A DNA stretch of 64,000 nucleotides from Spizellomyces sp. 'palustris'. Lineage: Eukaryota; Chytridiomycota; Chytridiomycetes; Spizellomycetales; Spizellomycetaceae. Below are positions 58,118-64,000 of this stretch, piece after piece (position 1 is the first letter of the stretch; each line of letters starts with the position of its first letter). The position numbers and the translations under genes were made by a program. The notes beneath the pieces were generated by a model. It saw only the letters and a program-made list of their open reading frames with translations, did no database searches and was not told where the DNA came from. The stretch spans positions 52,244-116,243 of the forward strand of contig QEAR01000066.1 in the NCBI GenBank assembly GCA_006535965.1. The letters run 5' to 3'.

Positions 58118-61100
58118 TCAAAACTTGTCTTGGATAGTCTCAGAAGCGTCGAGCGATTTCTTCATTTGTTTCTTTTCGGCTACCAGATGCGCTCCTGGAA
58201 TCAAGCCAGTATCGCCTATCGGGATGACGGGCAACGCAGGAGCGTCCAACGCAAGAAAAGGCGCATTCACATCATCCTTGGAAACGGCTCCTGTCGTCGT
58301 CGGGCTGTTGAAGTACTCTTTCGGCGTGAAGGTAGGGGAATTCATGCGGAGAAGAGGTTCTGGGGCAATCGAAATAGGTGCAATTTTTGACATGACTGAC
58401 GGAATTGTCTTTCTGCGCCCACCTGGGGAAGCGGCATTGCGGGATGGTGGTTTGTCGTCTTCGTCGATCCCTCCAATGTAACTACCGTCAGCAGACATTA
58501 TGTCCTCTTGTTCCGCGAGCAAAGCACTGGCTTGCAGTTCCCTAAAGTCTCCAGGAAGAAGGTGACTACTAACTGCAACGTTGTGCTGATCTTCCGCGAC
58601 TAATGCTGTATCCTGCATCTCGGTGCTGGGTGCAGCGTCTTCAATAATACCTTGAGCTCGCCATTTTGATCCAAGGACCATATACCGCTCTTCCATGAGG
58701 GTTTGGTACCGGTAGGCCAGACGGATATTGGCCACGTTTGTCTTGTGAATAGCTGCCGAGGATAGTATTTTCAGTGGGGGCAAATGGATCATAATCTCCA
58801 GTCTAATAGTCATACCATTGCCCGCCGGGCCATGCAGGTTACATCTTTCACCCAACCAATGCTTCTTAATCTTCATTTCCCATCCACTTTGCAAGCAACT
58901 GTTGCGAGCGATCTCACACATATCCGTTGAAGACAGTTTCCAAATCTAAAAAATGTTCACGCGTTAGAGCCACTCCGAGCTGATCGAATGCAGTAAAGAA
59001 TGAACAAACCTGAGCGGCAACACTATATTCTTCGGTCAAGGGCTCCTTTGTGAAATGGAACTGTAAGGGATCATCCGTCGAGAGCGAGACATTCAGCCCA
59101 CGCTGGAAGAAGTTCAAGAAAGGGTTGCGTTCGTACGTCAGGAATAAGGCGTTATTTGATAACGGCGACATTGCAATGCCTATTTGGTCCAAGTAGTAGC
59201 TGCCAAAATAGGCTTTCAGTCAACTGGCGGCTACCGCACAGGAAAATCAGCGCAGACATACAGGTATTGTACAGCAGGAACTTTGCGGAGCAAGATGCCG
59301 TGACTGATGCTATGGGACGTCAAAAACGCCGATGTCAAATGGTCAGTATCGCCGGCTTCACCAGCATGCGGTCTGAGCACAAATGTATCTAAGGCAGAGA
59401 TAAAGAGTTACACGGCAGCATTTCTAAAGGGGTCAGCCGGAATGACGACTTACTGAATCCGCGCTCCTTTCGCCACCAGTTGAGTGTAGACATGTTCGCG
59501 TACATGTAGTAAAGCCAGTAAGGATACGGAGGATTCAAGGGAATGTCCCAATTTTTTGGATACGGATATTTCTTGTACGTCCGTCGCTCAGCCTTACTCT
59601 CGTCATCCACACTGTCAAAGCCCACAACACGTTGCAAAAAAATGTGCAATTCTGGATGACTACTTGGGTCCTTTGTCACCTCGAACAGAGGTTGAAATAC
59701 GTCTAACCCATAATAATGCTACTTAAGCAAATTATGTACACCGCGTAAACTGAAAATTCACGTCCTTACTTCGCACAACGTCCTCGAAACTTTTGATGGA
59801 ATTCGACTTTTTGTAGACGTCATACAGACGTGGAACCTGCACCAACCATCGTACGTTGTCGGAAAATAGCTTGTTTTCAACAACCCATTTTGCCAGTTTG
59901 TCCCATTCTTGCGTCGACCTATAAACGAGATCGTATGAGAACGTCTATTTGCACGGCCTCATAAGTTGGTAAACCCCGCCGTCCATACCGGCCATAGATG
60001 GATACACGATATTCAGCCATCTGATATTTGCTAGCCTCAAGATCGGAGAACACCTCTGTTGAAACATGGACCCCGTCATAAATTGCCATAACAAACAACC
60101 CGATATGCGCCAAAGAGGAACGCACCTTTCGTCAATTCGGCGAGGTATCGACCATTGATGTAGTTATCCGTTTTCATGAAAATTTCCCTGAGGCGAGATT
60201 CGCCAATAGGATTGTACTTGAGGTTGAATTTATCAAATCGATGAAAGGAATCCTTATGCGCCTGAAGGTAAAAATAAAGTAAATAAGGTAACACGTAGCA
60301 TTGCAACATCATGAGGCCACTTACGTGCATATCAAGAGTGTCAATACTAAGGTCATAGGCTGTGAGATGCAGACTTTGAAAGACTTGTTTGAGCGTGAGG
60401 TGCTGATTGTCACGAAAGATGACGATATCCTGGCGAGAGAGGTTCGAAGATTACTAACAATTCATAGGTCGTAAAGGTATGCCTGCTTACATTCGCGCTT
60501 TTCTTCAGTTTGTACTTGATGAACCGGAGAAGGTGCTTCTGATTCATGCTAGAGGAGTGGTGTACGTGCGTATCGACCTTACGCACATTGTAGAAATCCC
60601 GATGTGGTACCCGCTGATGTGCGCACATTAGCTACGAACCAGCACTTTACACAGAAAAGAAGTAAGGAGAATACCTTTGAGTCTGCAATTTCCTGGTATT
60701 CGTTCAAAAGTACATACATATGAAATTTACTCTCCAGATAGCGAAGCCTACGGAACGCAAAGCTTTTCGTTGGACCATCCGAAATCACGTTGAGAATGTA
60801 GTCCATATCTACGAAATAATCCTTAATGGATGGCACCTCGCACAGGGGATGCGAATTTGCTTTGGCATCTGCGGGTCCCACAATATCAATATGAAGTTGA
60901 AAGTCAAATACTCCACTTGTTACCCACCCCCCTGACTGCTGTAAATCTGAAAAACACCGTCATCGCGTAGCTTGAAATGACGCTACACAAAAAGACAGTA
61001 AGACAGTTGTCAGCTGGTGTATCCGCAACCGCACTTCCAACGTACTGAGTCAGGTTCCGGTATCCGACACTTGGAGATATCAAACTCCTCTTGAGGTGGT

Positions 61101-61956
61101 GGCGCTTCGGGAACGAACGTGGTGGTGTCTACCTCATCCGGCGGAGGATAACTCGGAGGCGGCGGGGGTGGATAAACTTCCCAATCGTCTGCGTCTTTTG
61201 GATTATCACCGGCGCACTGATAACTGCCCATCATGTATCTCTTCCTCAGCTGTAGACATTTCTGAAGAGACTCAAATATCGTCTGGAGTTCATCACTAAG
61301 CTCTTTGTCTGAAACCGACAAGCAGAGTTCAGTGTCAAGCACGATTGCATATGACGTAGACGAAGATTGGCAAACCTTTAATCTCAGCTTTAGAATATTT
61401 TGCCACCACCTCCGATGTGACTGGTGCGCCCGCATATTCGGCCATTCTTTCGGCAAGGCTCAGGGAAGGAAATCGGCGTAGCTCGTCGAGAGCTGTTTGA
61501 GAATGGGGAATGTCTGATCCATGTGATGAGTCCCTAGACAAGGAGTTTCCTTCAAATGGCTCTGTTTCTGCCTTGGTGAGACGATGAGCCCAATATTTAG
61601 TGTCCTCCTAAATTTGTGCACAAATATTATCGAACGTCAGCAATGTGTGCCAAAGCGGTCCTTTTTGTGGTGCTACCTCCTGCATTGCGCGGTCTGCATG
61701 ATAATCTATGGTTGAAGAGAGAACAAACAACTTAGGATCGATGGTGTCCTGGAACAAAGCAGTCAAGATACCCACTGTAAAAGGGATTGAACGCCCGTCG
61801 TGACGGCACTGGACTCGGCGGAACATCAGAGTCTAGAAAACTGACACTTCGACTCCAGCTAGGGCCTAGAGAGGAAGGTTGACGGCGGATATTGGGGCCT
61901 TCTGGACCTTCAGGACCCAAGGTTCCCGGCAGTGGAGAGTTGGAAGAACGTGCCAT
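58118..61956 (-). CDS. AMD1: AMP deaminase with C-terminal extension
   Basis: Sixteen exons: 61956-61776, 61705-61677, 61607-61376, 61308-61046, 60982-60928, 60868-60675, 60613-60491, 60429-60325, 60261-60126, 60055-59989, 59918-59770, 59702-59454, 59388-59262, 59199-59010, 58945-58816, 58752-58118; 954 residues. Deaminates AMP to IMP in the purine nucleotide cycle. Zinc ligands H334 and H336 lie in [20 protein letters not shown]; the catalytic end is [34 protein letters not shown] and [20 protein letters not shown] (D679, D680). The N-terminus is Pro/Ser-rich, with a [11 protein letters not shown] run near residue 200. After the usual end (about residue 768) there is an extra Asp/Ser/Pro-rich region of about 186 residues not needed for catalysis. 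The second exon is only 29 nt. Confidence 0.95.
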
Positions 61957-62917
61957 GACGGCCTTGAGCGAGCGCGATCTCCAAAACTCTCTAGATCAGT
62001 CTCCACAAGGCGTTTCCAAGAAGATGGCAAGTCTGCGTTCTGTTCGCCCTCACGACAAAACGTCTTTGCTTCTAGTGCCTACAGCTCTGCTTGTGTTTTT
62101 TCTGTCTATTGGCCAAAGTCCTCCTCAAATCGCCACGCAAGAAAACAGCAAAAAGCGGACGCGAAGAGTTGGTTGATTGGAGCCTTGTGCCACAACTTGA
62201 GGCTCAATCTTGCAATTTCACCCCAGCCCTAAACCCTAAATAACCCTTTGAGTGCTTCGCTTGAGCACTGGCCAAGAAGCCAAGGATGCATAAAACTACC
62301 AGAGGAGAGGGAGTAATTGGTTCGCAAGCATACCTGCCACTTGCTCACCTGCGTCTAGCTCGAAGAGTTAGAGTTCGTTGCAACAAACTATACAGATTTT
62401 AAGGCGAGCCAACTAACCAAAAGTCTCACTTGCTGCCGGACAGCAGTACTTTGGCAAAAAAGGCATGGTGCGTTCATGAAATATCAGATATGATGGAGAG
62501 ACAAGTATGTCGGCGTACTGGCCAATGCCACATTTTCTTGGCGGGCGGATTTATGTCCTACCCCTATCATTTTGTCGTTTGCTATGTCTAGCATACGTAC
62601 GTCGGTCATCTTTCACGTCGTGCACAATGCAAGCAGTTTTCAATCGACAAGCTTGTAACAGTAAACATCGTCCATGATGCTGGAAGTTTGCAGGTGCGAA
62701 ATCATCCTTTCTGTAAATCCTTTGCGAACAATAAAATGCGGTCTGCGACAGCTTGACATTCGTAAACAAATGGGGGGAAATGAAGACCAATAGCAAAAAC
62801 TGTGAACAAAAACAGCTACGATTCTATTGTTGGTATTCCATTACAGGCAAGACACAGATGCAAAATATAGCCCATCCCCATCACACAATAATGCGATGTA
62901 TAAAAAGGTCAATCCGC
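61957..62917. other. intergenic, AMP deaminase promoter
   Basis: Upstream region of AMP deaminase and 3' flank of the GPI protein. Contains the telo-box at 62226. Frames at 61879-62232 are unassigned. No gene seen. Confidence 0.5.
62226..62245. promoter_or_regulatory. telo-box-like motif (AAACCCTAA)
   Basis: GCCCTAAACCCTAAATAACC, about 275 bp upstream of the AMP deaminase ATG. Comparable position to the motif upstream of intersectin. Confidence 0.35.
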
Positions 62918-64000
62918 TTAGAAGGCGAATACACCAGCCAAGACAGCCAAGACAGCAGCAAACATGGCAGCCAAGGAGTGGCCGAGAGAGCTTGCACCGC
63001 TGTCAAGACCAGGGGTGTCGGTGCTGGTGCGTTCGTAGGTAGCTTCGACCGTCGAGGCTCCAGTGCCGAGCTTGAGAATGATTGAGGCAGGGGTGCTGGC
63101 TTGGCGAGCGAAAAGCTCACGGCGCACACGGCGCCTGGCAGTGGGCGAGGCGATTGCTGAGTCAGAGGAAGAGTCAGAAGCGGATCCCGACGCAGATTCG
63201 GAAGAAGATTCAGCCGACGAGGAAGAAGATTCGGCAGCAGAAGAGGACGAAGATTCGGCAGAAGAGGTAGGTGCAGCGGAAGAGGACGAAGATTCGGCAG
63301 CGGAAGAGGATGAAGATTCGGCAGCGGAAGAGGACGAAGATTCGGCAGCCGAAGAGGAAGATGATCCAGCAGCAGAAGAGGATGATTCAGCAGAGGAAGT
63401 AGGTGCAGCCGAAGAAGAAGACGATCCAGCAGCCGAAGAGGAAGATTCAGCAGAGGAAGTAGGTGCAGCCGAAGAGGAAGAAGATCCGGCAGCGGATGAA
63501 GCAGCCGAGGAGGATGATTCAGCAGAAGAGGTGGGTGCAGCCGAAGAGGAAGATTCAGCAGATGAAGTCGGTGCAGCCGAGGAAGAAGATCCAGCAGCGG
63601 ATGAAGCAGCCGAAGAGGATGATTCAGCAGATGAAGTCGGTGCAGCCGAGGAAGAAGATCCAGCAGCGGATGAAGCAGCCGAAGAGGATGATACAGCAGA
63701 GGAGGTAGGTGCAGCCGAAGAGGAAGACGATCCAGCAGCGGATGAAGCAGCCGACGAAGATGATACGGCAGAGGAGGTAGGTGCAGCCGACGAGGAAGAT
63801 TCAGCGGTGGAGGAGATTGGTGATGCAGAAGAGGCGGATGATGAAACGGATCCGGCGGCGGACGAGGAAGAAGCAACGCCAGCCGAGGAAGATTGTGCCG
63901 AGGAGGTCGGTGCCGCAGAGGAAGCAGATGACGAGACCGATCCAGAAGCGGACGAGGAAGAAGCAACGCCAGCCGAGGACGATTGTGCCGAGGAGGTTGG
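62918..64000 (-). CDS. Ser/Ala-rich repeat GPI-anchored surface protein (3' part)
   Basis: The 3' end of an open frame that continues past the right edge; 360 codons are inside the window. Residues encoded from 64000 to about 63170 are low-complexity tandem blocks dominated by Ser and Ala with Thr, Pro and Val (SAAPTSSAVSSSSAASSAAG-type units). Then a basic stretch (SPTARRRVRRELFARQ), a short ordered segment (TPASIILKLGTGASTVEATY) and a hydrophobic GPI-type tail (SLAAMFAAVLAVLAGVFAF). The protein is presumably heavily O-glycosylated wall or surface material. Frame was chosen because only it gives a GPI signal and Ser/Ala composition; the 361-codon frame 63966-62881 is a Leu/Pro/His shadow. 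Confidence 0.85.
   Translation of the reverse strand, partial: PTSSAQSSSAGVASSSSASGSVSSSASSAAPTSSAQSSSAGVASSSSAAGSVSSSASSASPISSTAESSSSAAPTSSAVSSSSAASSAAGSSSSSAAPTSSAVSSSSAASSAAGSSSSAAPTSSAESSSSAASSAAGSSSSAAPTSSAESSSSAAPTSSAESSSSAASSAAGSSSSSAAPTSSAESSSSAAGSSSSSAAPTSSAESSSSAAGSSSSSAAESSSSSAAESSSSSAAESSSSSAAPTSSAESSSSSAAESSSSSAESSSESASGSASDSSSDSAIASPTARRRVRRELFARQASTPASIILKLGTGASTVEATYERTSTDTPGLDSGASSLGHSLAAMFAAVLAVLAGVFAF

Noticed and set aside
63082-63708. Plus-strand Lys/Gln/Arg-rich frames
   Set aside because: Antisense shadows of the same repeat array.
62881-63966. 361-codon minus-strand frame rich in Leu, Pro, His and Arg
   Set aside because: It is the shifted frame of the Ser/Ala repeat; it lacks the GPI tail and its composition is forced by the repeat.

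Overview
The window is a gene-dense piece of a fungal nuclear genome. I read 33 protein-coding genes, one of them uncharacterised for every two or so that are recognisable housekeeping genes being rare: nearly all carry short GT-AG introns (mostly 45-90 nt). I checked exon phases by hand, and in every multi-exon model that lies fully inside the window the exon lengths sum to a whole number of codons. Fungal hallmarks are homocitrate synthase (alpha-aminoadipate lysine pathway), a copper-fist transcription factor, a fasciclin GPI protein and a Ser/Ala-rich GPI wall-type protein. Several genes are ones that yeasts and most Dikarya lack or have reduced: cyclin Q, MUTYH, a full intersectin with RhoGEF-PH-C2, and a protein with tau/MAP4-type microtubule-binding repeats. 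Together with the intron density this suggests an early-diverging, possibly zoosporic (chytrid-like) fungus. No rRNA, tRNA, transposon or CRISPR array was supported.

Layout. 1-9,600: cyclophilin (partial, possible dual start), a short tandem repeat, cyclin Q, RAMP4/SERP1, an unknown gene, MRI1 (methionine salvage), TAF11, DENR, MAM33. 9,700-21,300: a GNAT acetyltransferase, metaxin, NDUFA12, DGAT2, pyruvate dehydrogenase E1-beta, MUTYH, an RBBP9-like hydrolase. 21,900-34,400: a KHA1-type cation/proton antiporter, homocitrate synthase, a fasciclin GPI protein, a PAP2/dolichyldiphosphatase-type phosphatase, ALKBH1, an unresolved 1.8 kb stretch, eIF1. 34,700-42,000: the 2,028-residue intersectin gene. 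43,700-52,000: a universal stress protein, a SUN-domain protein, ATG4, a TBC1D20-like GAP, cystathionine beta-lyase. 52,600-64,000: an unknown 565-residue protein, the tau-like repeat protein, the copper-fist factor with a very cysteine-rich tail, AMP deaminase with a C-terminal extension, and the 3' end of a Ser/Ala-repeat GPI protein.

The genes are not an operon or a pathway cluster; orientation is mixed and many pairs share divergent promoters. Mitochondrial genes are frequent (MAM33, metaxin, NDUFA12, PDB1, perhaps a cyclophilin form). Many promoters carry a CACGTG box, usually preceded by T, 50-210 bp from the start codon. The observation I would follow first is the tau/MAP4-like protein at 54,758-55,356.
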